A DNA stretch of 64,000 bases. It comes from Calothrix sp. NIES-4101 (lineage in GTDB: Bacteria > Cyanobacteriota > Cyanobacteriia > Cyanobacteriales > Nostocaceae). A program made the translations under genes and the position numbers. Location: positions 1 to 64,000 of the forward strand of contig AP018275.1 of the NCBI GenBank assembly GCA_004296455.1, read 5' to 3'. This document shows positions 1 to 8,221 of the stretch, piece by piece. Every line of letters starts with the position of its first letter. Position 1 is the first letter of the stretch. Below the pieces are notes generated by a model. That model did no database searches, had not been told where the DNA came from, and saw only the letters and a program-made list of their open reading frames with translations.

Positions 1-388
1 TAAAGGTAATATTCGCATCTGAATAATATGCGAGATCGCCCACAACCACACTCCTACCAAGCATTTTCTAGGATACTTACTTTACCTATATGGATATCAA
101 GTTGTCATTAGTAGAGGATTAAAGTGCGTACTCAACCTATTATTGGTTACTCTACTAAAGCCTGGAATCTCCCCATCAACTGGGTTTCTCCAGAACGAAT
201 CGTACTTATATCTATCTCGGCTCAATACCAGGTGCATTCGGTAAAGTATGCGATCGCTTCAAGGTGATCTGTGTCACAGATTTTGCAGCTGATTAAATCT
301 GGCGAAATACCCCAATAGCAAACCTGTGATAATAATTATTGATAATGGCATAATTTATTTTCTGGAAGTCTCTTAGCGAGAGAGGATG
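1..388. other. Intergenic edge region, no supported gene
   Basis: No reading frame here has a convincing start and length. A plus-strand stretch from about 124 to 270 opens with GTG and reads about 48 codons without a recognisable family; it may be a gene remnant. A HIP1 site lies near 250. Confidence 0.5.
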
Positions 389-895
389 TCAAACTGATTT
401 CGCATTCTGTTCGAGTAAAATAAGCAACTTACGCAGCATTGGGGTGGATAGTTGCACTTCATCAGCCGTAAATTGAGATAACATCTGTTTCTCTTTCTCA
501 AACAAAATAGGCATCACAGTATCCGCAAGCTGTATTCCTTTGGAAGTCAGTTGCACCATCACGCTACGCCGATCCTCTGCATCACGGACACGCATTACTA
601 TACCATCTTGTTCTAGGCGGTCAATCCGGTTTGTCATCGCGCCTGAAGACAGCATGAGCAAACTATAGAGTTCAGTAGGTTTCAATCGAAAAGGTTGTCC
701 CTGTCGTCGCAGTGTGGCTAACACATCAAATGACCACACGTTCAAGCCATACTCCACCAGTATACTTTCTCGGTGCTTTTCTAGAAGACGGGCGATTCGT
801 AGTATTCGCCCAATTATCACTACAGCTGAAGTATCCAACTGTGGCAATTCCTGTTGCCATTCCTCAAGAATGATGTCAATTCGATCTTTGTTCAT
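389..895 (-). CDS. MarR-family transcriptional regulator
   Basis: A 168-residue protein, normal length for the MarR family of dimeric winged-helix regulators that sense phenolics, oxidants or drugs. The winged helix spans about residues 60-130: a recognition helix with SSGAMTNRIDRLEQDGIV and a wing with DAEDRRS. No conserved regulatory cysteine of the OhrR type is obvious near the N-terminus. It is transcribed away from the DUF606 transporter pair, and two palindromes lie in the shared intergenic region, so autoregulation and control of the transporter genes is the natural inference. The ATG at 895 is supported by the operators lying just upstream of it. Family assignment is firm; the ligand is unknown. 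Confidence 0.9.
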   Translation of the reverse strand: MNKDRIDIILEEWQQELPQLDTSAVVIIGRILRIARLLEKHRESILVEYGLNVWSFDVLATLRRQGQPFRLKPTELYSLLMLSSGAMTNRIDRLEQDGIVMRVRDAEDRRSVMVQLTSKGIQLADTVMPILFEKEKQMLSQFTADEVQLSTPMLRKLLILLEQNAKSV

Positions 896-906
896 ATTGC
901 CATTTT

Positions 907-922
907 ATCTTGACATCAAGAT
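907..922. promoter_or_regulatory. MarR operator candidate 1
   Basis: The 16-bp near-palindrome ATCTTGACATCAAGAT has one mismatch at the centre. It lies 11 bp upstream of the marR start codon, where a bound repressor would block that gene. It shares the ATCTTGA half-site with the second palindrome. Confidence 0.65.
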
Positions 923-947
923 TCTTGACTTTTATCTTTATTTTAAG

Positions 948-965
948 TATCTTGATATCAAGATA
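948..965. promoter_or_regulatory. MarR operator candidate 2
   Basis: A perfect 18-bp palindrome, TATCTTGATATCAAGATA, 42 bp upstream of the first DUF606 gene. The form (AT-rich, ATCTTGA half-sites) fits MarR/MhqR-type operators as a class. Two sites, one near each divergent start, suggest joint control. Confidence 0.7.
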
Positions 966-1006
966 TATTTCCAAGCATTCTCTATCCTTCTCATCAAACA
1001 ACAGCC

Positions 1007-1498
1007 ATGACACCCATACGTCTAGGTTTCCAGGGATCTGTTCCTAATGGCCAAAACTACTTATATATTCTGCTGGCATTGCTGAATGGTGCTGTATTGC
1101 CGATTCAAAGCAATCTCAATGCTCAATTAGCGCGATCGCTCAATTCTGTACCCCTAGCCGCAGATATTTCTTACCTTGTTGGCTCAATTGCGTTGATTAG
1201 TTTGTTATGCACAGGTTGGTTTGGTCATCCAGATTGGTCTGCTTTAGCCAAAGCTCCTCGATGGAGTCTGATGGGTGGTTTATTTGGTGTTTGGTATATT
1301 ACCTCCAGTACTTACTTCACCTCTATTTTGGGGACTACTTTAACTCAGGGGTTAATTATCTGTGGACAAGCATTCGCTGGCTTAGTGACTGACCATTTTG
1401 GCTGGTTGGGAGTTAACCGCCGTCGCCTGAGTGCTAATCGCCGCCTTGTGATGGGACTGTTAATTGTGGCAATTTTTTTGTTTTCGCTACCAACTTAA
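1007..1498 (+). CDS. DMT-superfamily membrane transporter subunit, DUF606 (YdcZ-like)
   Basis: A 163-residue integral membrane protein with about four to five hydrophobic helices. The pattern of DUF606 proteins is visible: an N-terminal helix followed by a QSNLNAQLA-type motif, and later GGLFGVWYITSSTYF and GTTLTQGLIICGQAFAGL. DUF606 proteins are half-size relatives of drug/metabolite transporters that are often encoded in pairs and probably act as heterodimers. The next gene is such a partner. Divergent from marR with an operator palindrome between, so probably de-repressed by the MarR ligand. The start is the first ATG after the operator; a few residues of uncertainty remain. Substrate unknown. 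Confidence 0.85.
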   Translation: MTPIRLGFQGSVPNGQNYLYILLALLNGAVLPIQSNLNAQLARSLNSVPLAADISYLVGSIALISLLCTGWFGHPDWSALAKAPRWSLMGGLFGVWYITSSTYFTSILGTTLTQGLIICGQAFAGLVTDHFGWLGVNRRRLSANRRLVMGLLIVAIFLFSLPT

Positions 1499-1517
1499 TA
1501 CTTTTCAGGATCATCTT

Positions 1518-1991
1518 ATGGAAATCTTCTTAGCATTGCTTGGTGCTGGCTCGGCTGGTGGCTTTTCAACAATTGGCGCAGCTGTCAATGCTCAATTAAA
1601 AACAATACTTCACTCCCCAATAGCCGCAGCAACAATTAATTTCGTAGTTGGGTTTGGTATCCTCACATTGCTCCTAGCACTAGGTATTCTCCAATCCTAC
1701 AAGTTTGACTTACTTTCTCTTACCCCTTGGTGGGCATTTTTAGGCGGCTTGCTAGGTGCAATCTTCGTAACCTTAAGTAGCTTAATAGTTCCTAAATTGG
1801 GTTTAACAACAACAACTTTAGTTGTCGTCTTTAGTCAAATATTTATGTCACTCGTAATTGATCAATTGGGATGGTTCGGTGCTATTAAATATCCGATTAC
1901 CACACCCAAGATATTAGGAATAGCCACATTAGTACTAGCGATTCTAATTAATCAATTGGACAGGAAATATTCTCATAAAAACGTCAATTAG
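1518..1991 (+). CDS. DMT-superfamily membrane transporter subunit, DUF606 (second of pair)
   Basis: A 157-residue membrane protein starting at ATG 1518, 19 bp after the previous stop. An earlier in-frame start overlapping the upstream gene is less likely because the mature-looking helix begins MEIFLALLGAGSAG. Motifs parallel the first copy: GAAVNAQLK, GGLLGAIFVTLSSLIVPKLG, VVVFSQIFMSLVIDQLGWFG. Four or five membrane helices. It probably forms a heterodimeric exporter with its neighbour, controlled by the divergent MarR protein. The C-terminus is lysine-rich, as expected for a cytoplasmic tail. Confidence 0.85.
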   Translation: MEIFLALLGAGSAGGFSTIGAAVNAQLKTILHSPIAAATINFVVGFGILTLLLALGILQSYKFDLLSLTPWWAFLGGLLGAIFVTLSSLIVPKLGLTTTTLVVVFSQIFMSLVIDQLGWFGAIKYPITTPKILGIATLVLAILINQLDRKYSHKNVN

Positions 1992-2090
1992 TACCTTGGA
2001 TAATTTTGAACAATCGTTATATTTTTTAAACTCAGCTACTCACGGTAAAATTACAAAACTTATTCCCTTACATCTAAAATAGCAAAAACT

Positions 2091-2633
2091 ATGGAATGGC
2101 TTAATCAACCTCCTAATTGGTCGCATTCTGATCAGCGAATCATTGTTACAACCGCACCAAAAACCGATTTTTGGCGTATAACTCACTATGGTTTTATTCG
2201 TGATAGCGGGCATTTCTACTTTGATCGAGTGAGTACAGATTTTGTTGTCGATGTCAAGATAAAAGGAAACTATCAAGACTTATACGACCAAGCAGGAATT
2301 ATGATTCGTGCTGACGAAAAACATTGGATCAAAACTGGGATTGAGTATGTATATGGAGTACAAAATCTGAGTGCTGTTGTCACTCATAACTATTCAGATT
2401 GGTCATTTACACCTCTGCTAAATCCTCCTAACATTTTTCAGCTAAGAGTTGAGCGATGCCAAGAGGCAATTCATATTGCTTATTTAGATGAGTATGACCG
2501 CTATGTTCCATTTAGAATGGCTTATTTTCCAGTTGAACTAGACATTCAAGTCGGAATTATGTGTGCATCTCCACAAGGAAATGGGTATGAAGTAATTTTT
2601 GAGGATTATAAATTAACTAAAAAAAGTGTTTAA
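2091..2633 (+). CDS. DUF1349 (concanavalin-like fold) protein
   Basis: A 180-residue soluble protein without signal peptide. It has the DUF1349 signature: TDFWRITHYGF near residue 25, LYDQAGIMIRADE near 65, GIEYVYGVQNLSAVVT near 85, SDWS near 105 and MCASPQGNGYEVIFEDY at the C-terminus. The family has a jelly-roll, lectin-like fold with no proven enzymatic role. Its stop codon overlaps the start of the next gene by one base, so the pair is an operon. A clear paralogue lies at 60367-60912, near the other end of the window. Confidence 0.88.
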   Translation: MEWLNQPPNWSHSDQRIIVTTAPKTDFWRITHYGFIRDSGHFYFDRVSTDFVVDVKIKGNYQDLYDQAGIMIRADEKHWIKTGIEYVYGVQNLSAVVTHNYSDWSFTPLLNPPNIFQLRVERCQEAIHIAYLDEYDRYVPFRMAYFPVELDIQVGIMCASPQGNGYEVIFEDYKLTKKSV

Positions 2634-3268
2634 TGATGAATATTAAAGATTTAGCTGATTCTATTCTCCAAAAGCAATCAGAATTGTCAGTAAACAGAGG
2701 TTTTTTAGTTGCTGTCAGTGGTATTGATGGTTCTGGTAAAGGTTATATTACTGAAAAATTAATAACTGCTCTCAATGAGCAAAGTATTAATGCTATCTCC
2801 ATTAACTTAGATGCTTGGCATAAGCTACCAACTGAGCGATTTAGTTCTGAGAATCCAGCCCTGCATTTTTACCACCATGCCTTTCATTTTGATGCTCTAT
2901 TTCAGCAATTAATCCTGCCGTTACAAAGTCAGCGTATGATTAATTTAACGACGGTTTTAACAGGAATTGCAGGTATACCACAAACCTATCATTATCAATT
3001 TAAAAATGTGGATGTAATTATTCTTGAAGGAATATTTTTGCTGAAGCGATCGCTCCAACATTTCTATGATTTTCAGATTTGGATTGATTGTTCATTTGAA
3101 ACTGCTTTGGAGAGAGCAATTCAGAGAAACCAAGAAGGCATTTCATTAGAACAGATAATTGAGGATTACCAGAAAATTTATTTTCCTGCCCAAAAGGCTC
3201 ATTTGGCAATTGACAATCCTAAATCAAGTGCAGACGTGATTTATATTAATGATGCCAAGTTTGTTTAA
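2633..3268 (+). CDS. P-loop kinase, uridine/pantothenate-kinase-like
   Basis: A 211-residue P-loop NTPase. Walker A reads GIDGSGKGY near residue 30, followed by INLDAWHK, resembling the phosphoacceptor-binding strand of uridine kinases, and VIILEGIFLLKR near 125, the usual Walker B/lid-preceding motif in that family. The C-terminal part has the arginine-containing lid (ERAIQRNQEG). Length matches uridine kinase-like proteins. The ATG overlaps the stop of the DUF1349 gene (TAATG), implying translational coupling. Substrate cannot be told from sequence; a nucleoside or small hydroxyl compound is likely. Confidence 0.8.
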   Translation: MMNIKDLADSILQKQSELSVNRGFLVAVSGIDGSGKGYITEKLITALNEQSINAISINLDAWHKLPTERFSSENPALHFYHHAFHFDALFQQLILPLQSQRMINLTTVLTGIAGIPQTYHYQFKNVDVIILEGIFLLKRSLQHFYDFQIWIDCSFETALERAIQRNQEGISLEQIIEDYQKIYFPAQKAHLAIDNPKSSADVIYINDAKFV

Positions 3269-3524
3269 TTTGTCTTTTAATAAAAGAACTGGATTTTGAG
3301 ACGTTGTCAAGTTCACTTTCATTAAACAAAAGTGTATCATTTCTGCTTGCAATCAGATATCCTCAACGGTATTTTGTGATGGACAATTGGGAGCAAAGCG
3401 CACACAGAGAATTTGCCATTGTTCTTCAGGTAAACCAAGGTTTGCCTTTAGAGTACGGTGCTAACTGCTGTACTAAACATTAACTACTTGTCGCCGCATC
3501 ACATAACCTCCAGTGCTTCCAAGG

Positions 3525-4415
3525 TCATGTAGTAGAAACATGAGATTTCAGTTTGGCAAGAATATCTCTGCCTCTTGTCCAGAGAATAGATCCCCCTTGT
3601 GTTGGGTCTATGATGTGCGTTGCATTTGGTAGGCGTAAAGCCAATGTTGCACCAAAATCCGGTGAGTGAACTGTACTGGTATCTAAAGCACCATACCATA
3701 GATATACAGGAACGGTAATTTCCCCCAATCTTATGTGCCATAAACTGAGTGCATTCACAAGATCTCTTGCGTAGGGGTATCCGCCCTGAGAAAAACCTTC
3801 TTTCAAAGCTTGTTGGTATGCGGCGCAAAATGTCTCATTTTCATACAAAACTCGATCGCATTCGCCACTCATACCAATAATTAACTGCCACATTCCCTCT
3901 GGAGTAGTCCTCTGTGCAAATTGCTGCTCGAATTCCATAGGGTTTTGTTGGACAGCAGTAATCATCCTTTCGACATCTGGATGCAACAGAGGCTTCAAAC
4001 GCGGATGAGCAAGTTCGTCTTGCCCGGATACAATTGCGATCGCTTTGACAAGATTACGCTCAGCAAGAGCAAATGCAAACGGTGCGCCTTGAGAGAATCC
4101 AACGCACAGAACATTATCGAGATGATTAGCTTGAATGAATTCTTGTGTGTCGTCTACCCAAGAGGATAGCGTTTTGTTAGGGTGTGGGTCAGATAAGCCA
4201 ACACCAGGACGATCAATAGCAATCAGTTTCAAGCCGAGAGATGGGAGATCGTTGACACCAAAACCAAGCCGTCCACTCATGCCCGCCCCAGTACAAAACA
4301 AAACTGGCAGCCCATCAACCGGCCCCCATTCAGACCACGCCAGACGACGACCATTTTGCAGCCGCATGGTTGTTTGTTTTTCAGGTGGTTTTACGAAGTG
4401 TTTAATGTTACTCAT
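3525..4415 (-). CDS. Alpha/beta hydrolase fold protein
   Basis: A 296-residue hydrolase of the alpha/beta fold. The nucleophile elbow is GFSQG (Ser in VGFSQGAPFAF near residue 115). The oxyanion strand is VLFCTGAGMSGRLGF, IDRPGVGLSD matches the conserved DRPGxGxSD motif, and the C-terminal catalytic histidine is in NATHIIDP. The WYGALDTSTVHSPDF stretch provides the acid. No signal peptide, so cytoplasmic. Substrate unknown. It stands alone, convergent with the kinase gene and followed by a TetR gene on the same strand 0.24 kb upstream of it. Confidence 0.85.
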   Translation of the reverse strand: MSNIKHFVKPPEKQTTMRLQNGRRLAWSEWGPVDGLPVLFCTGAGMSGRLGFGVNDLPSLGLKLIAIDRPGVGLSDPHPNKTLSSWVDDTQEFIQANHLDNVLCVGFSQGAPFAFALAERNLVKAIAIVSGQDELAHPRLKPLLHPDVERMITAVQQNPMEFEQQFAQRTTPEGMWQLIIGMSGECDRVLYENETFCAAYQQALKEGFSQGGYPYARDLVNALSLWHIRLGEITVPVYLWYGALDTSTVHSPDFGATLALRLPNATHIIDPTQGGSILWTRGRDILAKLKSHVSTT

Positions 4416-4434
4416 AAGATATCTTGTATTTAAA

Positions 4435-4475
4435 CTATGGCTACGCCCGCCGCAGGCATCGCTCTGACACTAGTC
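4435..4475. repeat. Short dispersed GC-rich repeat
   Basis: The stretch around tacgcccgccgcaggcatcg is the kind of short GC-rich repeat scattered through Nostocales intergenic DNA. It sits just upstream of the hydrolase start and has no other feature. Confidence 0.4.
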
Positions 4476-4654
4476 AAGGATTCTTTGTCTCAGATGTTAG
4501 CAGACAAGCGCACTGTTAACAGGTATGTTGAAGCGCAGAAGTTCGAGTACATCATTAATTTTTAATCTCAATTACACCTGGCAATAGGGTGGGAAGATGC
4601 TCCCCCAAAATTTTACGCTCTCCAACTTGGGCTTACCAGGGACTATATTGACTC

Positions 4655-5440
4655 TCATCGATAACAATTAGGTTTTTCTAAAAACTGTTTACCGCAGTCT
4701 TTGCAGAGATAGCGTTGCTTACCGTGACGATGCCCATTTTTAGATAAACGAGATGAATGACAGTGAGGGCATATCATTACTTTCATTACTTGTGGCGGGG
4801 CTGGCTGTACATAGGGTGTTAAGTACGCTACTAATAAAGCTTTAATTTCTGCATAACGAGCTTGTCTTTGGTGTTGATCATGGCGTAAAGCATTGAGTAG
4901 TAAAGTGTTGTAAGATAAATGAACCGTTTCTGCTAAAAGTTCGCTTTTTTCTACCGTTAAGTCTAGATTCCACCTGCGAAACAAGCCAGCAAATTGTTGT
5001 ATCAACCACTCATTAAAGGTTTCGTTAAATATCTGAAACATCTCTGGTGCAACGAAATACTGAATGTACACAATACGCGGCATTGGGTCTGCAAAGTATT
5101 CAGCATAGGTATTCACCACGCACTCAATAAATTCTGATACTGACTTTTGCTTGTTTGCTGATTTCATCAGCTTGGCATGAATAGCTGTCACCCGTTCCAT
5201 ATGAAGAGCTTCCAGAGCATGAAAAATTGCCAGTTTATCAGGAAAAAACTGATATAGAGAACCAATTGCCGTTTCAGCTTTCGCCGCTATCATGTGGGTA
5301 GTTGCGGCTTCATATCCCACTTCAACAAAAACTTCTGCTGCTGCTTGAAGAATTTTCTCTACTCGTTGTTGACTACGTTTTTGCTTGGGTTGACGGCGCA
5401 TAGGGATAGGTTCTGGTTTGGTCACGTTCTGATTTGACAA
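4655..5440 (-). CDS. TetR-family regulator with C-terminal transposase-type zinc ribbon
   Basis: A 261-residue protein. The N-terminal 70 residues hold a TetR helix-turn-helix (TTHMIAAKAETAIGSLYQFF preceded by RVEKILQAAAEVFVEVGYE). The middle is an all-helical ligand domain. After a proline-rich linker (PYVQPAPPQ) comes an unusual tail: CPHCHSSRLSKNGHRHGKQR followed by a second pair CKDC and KQF. That CxxC...CxxC pattern with KNGxxxGKQRYxC is characteristic of the InsA-type zinc ribbon of IS1-like transposases, not of TetR proteins. The gene is divergent from the Rieske oxygenase gene, its likely target. The tail may come from an IS fusion; whether it binds DNA is unknown. Confidence 0.85.
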   Translation of the reverse strand: MSNQNVTKPEPIPMRRQPKQKRSQQRVEKILQAAAEVFVEVGYEAATTHMIAAKAETAIGSLYQFFPDKLAIFHALEALHMERVTAIHAKLMKSANKQKSVSEFIECVVNTYAEYFADPMPRIVYIQYFVAPEMFQIFNETFNEWLIQQFAGLFRRWNLDLTVEKSELLAETVHLSYNTLLLNALRHDQHQRQARYAEIKALLVAYLTPYVQPAPPQVMKVMICPHCHSSRLSKNGHRHGKQRYLCKDCGKQFLEKPNCYR

Positions 5441-5569
5441 ATGTGAATAATGTGTCGTATTTTAAAGATTAAAGATGAAACTTTTGTCACAATTTTACTC
5501 TAACGATCACCATGATTGAGCAATCGTATTCATTTTACATACCTTAAAACCAATCCTTGGGAGAATCCT

Positions 5570-6523
5570 ATGGAAGCAACTCTGCCGGGTGCGCCTTGGT
5601 TAATTGCCCATCGTTCCATGCTGGGCATTAATAAACCGTATAAAGTCACACTCAATGAGCATGACTATGTACTGTGGCAAAATCAGCAAGGTGAAGTATT
5701 TGCCCTCGATAATATTTGTCCTCATATGCAAGCACCGTTATCAAATGGCTGGATTTGCCAAGACACAGATGCGATCGCTTGTCCTTTTCATGCACTAAAG
5801 TTTGATGGAGAGGGAAGACTGCACAATGCAGGTAAAGTGGGCAATCAACCTCTGCTAAGTCGTCTGGAAATCGTGATTAAAGACGATTGTATTTGGACCT
5901 ATGGCGGTCATACTCCCAAAATTCCGATCCCGGATCTTATCCCCAAAGTCATTGCAGGTATGAGCTTTTTAGGAGTTGCGGGAGAAAAAAGTATTGCCGG
6001 TACTTTTTTGGACAGTATTTCCATCAATTATGACTACAACCATCAAAACGGTACACACCGAGAGTTATTTGGTATTAAAGCCAATCGCATCCCAGTATTT
6101 GAGCATGATGGATATTGGGCAAAAGTTGTGCAAGAACTAGATCGAGACGATAGCACCTGGAATGATATCCTCCGCAATCCTGTGATCCTCACTGCACCCA
6201 AAACTTACACCGGAACATTAGAATATGCTTTTCCCTCACTAACAACTTTTCGTGCTGATTTCCCCATTGGTGAAGTTTTGCAAGTTCATGCGTTGTATCC
6301 AGAAACTGCAACCCAAACTAAAACCTTCGTTTTAGTCTACAGTAAACCTAAACACCCAATTTTGAAACCGCTACTAGGGCGCTTTGTGTTAAGTGCGGTG
6401 GCAACAGTGGTAGAGCAAGATACACGTACCATTGAAACTTCTTATCCTCGCCAGTCAGCCAAGATTCGCCTCCCCAATGAAGAAATTATGTTTCATGCCC
6501 AAAAACTATATCGTCAATGGTGA
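5570..6523 (+). CDS. Rieske non-heme iron oxygenase, alpha-subunit type
   Basis: A 317-residue protein beginning at ATG 5570, which has a gggag ribosome site 6-10 bases upstream; an earlier TTG at 5516 is less convincing. The Rieske 2Fe-2S ligands are CPHMQAPL near residue 52 and CPFHALKF near 74 (CxH...CxxH). The mononuclear iron triad D-x2-H-x4-H is visible in NYDYNHQNGTH near residue 155. The family hydroxylates aromatic or other hydrophobic compounds using electrons from a reductase, none of which is encoded nearby. Divergent from the TetR-type gene, suggesting substrate-induced expression. Substrate unknown. Confidence 0.88.
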   Translation: MEATLPGAPWLIAHRSMLGINKPYKVTLNEHDYVLWQNQQGEVFALDNICPHMQAPLSNGWICQDTDAIACPFHALKFDGEGRLHNAGKVGNQPLLSRLEIVIKDDCIWTYGGHTPKIPIPDLIPKVIAGMSFLGVAGEKSIAGTFLDSISINYDYNHQNGTHRELFGIKANRIPVFEHDGYWAKVVQELDRDDSTWNDILRNPVILTAPKTYTGTLEYAFPSLTTFRADFPIGEVLQVHALYPETATQTKTFVLVYSKPKHPILKPLLGRFVLSAVATVVEQDTRTIETSYPRQSAKIRLPNEEIMFHAQKLYRQW

Positions 6524-6871
6524 GCTACAATTGACCTGCGTTTATGAATAGGACTTACGCAAGATATAAGTGAAAGCCTTATTCTTGCGTAGGGAGAATT
6601 TATGTAGCTTGCTTCCCGCAGGGTATTTCTCAATTTAAATATGATCTGTTTTTAAGATTAAATATGGTTGGTTATCAAGAGTAAAGATTGCATGATGATT
6701 ATATAATGCGATCGCCGAGGTGCCAGTTGCGTAAGTTCTGCATAGCTTGTATCGATTTGCAAGTTAATGAGGTACAGTAAGCAATCCAAATTGTAAAAAC
6801 TAAAAACTATCCTTTTAATTGGTGTACCTCAGTTACATGAAAAGTACTGTAAGTAAAATTAAAACAGAACA
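6524..6871. other. Intergenic region without gene
   Basis: Contains the short repeat motifs 'gacttacgcaagatataagt' and 'agcttgcttcccgcaggg' common in Nostocales genomes. I see no coding frame or RNA gene. Confidence 0.5.
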
Positions 6872-6904
6872 AAAAAGCCCAGTTGACTAAACAACCAGGC
6901 TCGC
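6872..6904 (-). terminator. Rho-independent terminator of hsp20
   Basis: Read on the minus strand, an imperfect hairpin (AGCCTGGTTG / CAACTGGGCT with a short AT loop) is followed directly by TTTTTTG. It lies about 45 bases after the hsp20 stop codon. Confidence 0.75.
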
Positions 6905-6948
6905 AACCATATCACACTAAATCAGGTTCGTTACAACCATTGGAAACT

Positions 6949-7362
6949 TTAATTTTCACCCAAACTAATTTTGACGACTTTGTTCTTTTCTTCTTCAGCT
7001 TTGGGTAATGTCAAATTCAAAATACCGTCTTTATATTCAGCAGTAACATTGGTATTTTGCACTTTTGTTTTCAGGGGAATTACACGGTGATATTTACCGT
7101 AGTAAAACTCAGAATGAGTACCTTCTTTATTTTCTGATTTACGCTCTGCTACTATTTTTACAGCATTAGCGGTAACTTGAATATCTACATCTTTTGCTTC
7201 CACACCAGGAAGTTCGAGTTTTAGGTGCAGTGCCTCTTGGGTTTCAGTTAACTCGGCTGCGGGAGTTTTAAATGTGGGTGCTTGCAAATCTGTAAATAGA
7301 CTGTCTAATTGACGTTGAATGGTGTTAAATTCAGCCCAAGGATTGTAACGTGCAATAGCCAT
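6949..7362 (-). CDS. Hsp20/alpha-crystallin small heat-shock protein
   Basis: A 137-residue chaperone with the alpha-crystallin domain at about residues 35-130. The N-terminus reads MAIARYNPWAEFNTIQRQLD, typical for bacterial Hsp20. The domain ends with the conserved GILNLTLPKAE (AxxxxGxLxLxLPK motif), and ELPGVEAKDVDIQV marks the first beta strands. It holds unfolding proteins as oligomers in the cytoplasm during heat stress. A single-gene unit with its own terminator. The upstream 400 bases contain repeated ggtacggt motifs, but I cannot assign a heat-shock element. Confidence 0.95.
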   Translation of the reverse strand: MAIARYNPWAEFNTIQRQLDSLFTDLQAPTFKTPAAELTETQEALHLKLELPGVEAKDVDIQVTANAVKIVAERKSENKEGTHSEFYYGKYHRVIPLKTKVQNTNVTAEYKDGILNLTLPKAEEEKNKVVKISLGEN

Positions 7363-7813
7363 ATATTTAACTCCTAGCTTTTATCTGTTTGTTTGAGGTT
7401 TTAATTTGTTTCTTTGATTCTTATATTAATGATGATTAGAAGTAGTGTAAATTCGGTTTTTATCACTTAATTATTGATGAATACCGACCAAGAAAATAGG
7501 GTGAATTCAAGGTACGGTAAACTTCAATATTATTGGTACGGTTTACCAGAATGATAAAATAATTCACATAGAGCCTACGGCAAAGTAATATTCATGTTAG
7601 AAATATATCTAATGCACCCAGTTTCAATCCCTAATAGGGATTAGTTGGAATTGCAATCGTAACAGTGCCGTACTCAATTGTTGCTGCATGGGTTGTGATT
7701 TTGGTCATGGCGTGGTGCGATTGTCGTGGAAGTATTATTCTCTAGGATGATGGCAACAGAAGATTTAAGGAGTCATGATAGAGCTAACACCAATAAGTTT
7801 TTAGAGGTGTAGC
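7363..7813. other. Intergenic region with repeated ggtacggt motif
   Basis: No gene. The motif ggtacggtaaac occurs at about 7511 and ggtacggtttacc at about 7538 in partly inverted arrangement upstream of hsp20. An orphan CRISPR-type repeat (7621-7657) also lies here. Confidence 0.5.
7621..7657 (-). repeat. Orphan CRISPR-type repeat
   Basis: A 37-base unit beginning GTTTCAATCCCTAATAGGGA and ending GGAATTGCAAT. Read on the minus strand it ends in GGGATTGAAAC, the 3' tag found in many cyanobacterial CRISPR repeats, and it contains the usual internal palindrome ATCCCTAATAGGGAT. Only one copy is present and no cas genes are in the window, so this is a solitary relic or a look-alike rather than an array. 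Confidence 0.55.
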
Positions 7814-8179
7814 ATGGCTATTACTTTAAATCACACTATTGTACCTGTACACGATAAAGAATCATCAGCGCAGTTTTTTGCAAACATCTTTGGTTTGAAG
7901 GTCGAGTCTGGCGTTGGTCACTTTGCTGCTGTACGTGTCAATGAAACATTAACTTTGGACTTTGCAGATCGCGAAGTGTTTGAGTCGCACCACTATGCGT
8001 TTCATGTTAGCGATGAGGAATTTGATGTAATATTTGCACGGGTTAAAGAGAAAGGTATTGAATATAGCAGTGACCCGATGCATCAAAACAAAGGTCAAAT
8101 TAATCACAGAAAGGGTGGACGTGGCTTCTATTTTTATGACCCCAACGGGCATAATTTAGAACTACTGACTCGCATCTAA
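7814..8179 (+). CDS. VOC-family (glyoxalase/dioxygenase-like) protein
   Basis: A 121-residue single VOC unit with two beta-alpha-beta-beta-beta modules. Likely metal ligands are the histidine in LNHTIVPV near the N-terminus, the histidine in HHYAFHV mid-protein and the glutamate in the C-terminal HNLELL motif (FYFYDPNGHNLELL is the classic VOC ending). Families with this fold include glyoxalases, ring-cleavage dioxygenases and antibiotic-resistance proteins; the substrate cannot be inferred. Its ATG at 7814 has agaggtgt upstream. It is not obviously in an operon. Confidence 0.85.
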   Translation: MAITLNHTIVPVHDKESSAQFFANIFGLKVESGVGHFAAVRVNETLTLDFADREVFESHHYAFHVSDEEFDVIFARVKEKGIEYSSDPMHQNKGQINHRKGGRGFYFYDPNGHNLELLTRI

Positions 8180-8221
8180 TTATTTACTATAAATGCCCAA
8201 AACTTTGTTCGGAGGATGAAT

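Noticed and set aside
714-1010. Plus-strand reading frame opposite marR
   Set aside because: It lies antisense to the MarR gene and has no protein-like signature.
7500-7560. Heat-shock operator (CIRCE or similar) for hsp20
   Set aside because: The repeated ggtacggt motifs do not match a known heat-shock element by eye.
7600-7700. CRISPR array
   Set aside because: Only one repeat-like unit is present; no second repeat lies within spacer distance.
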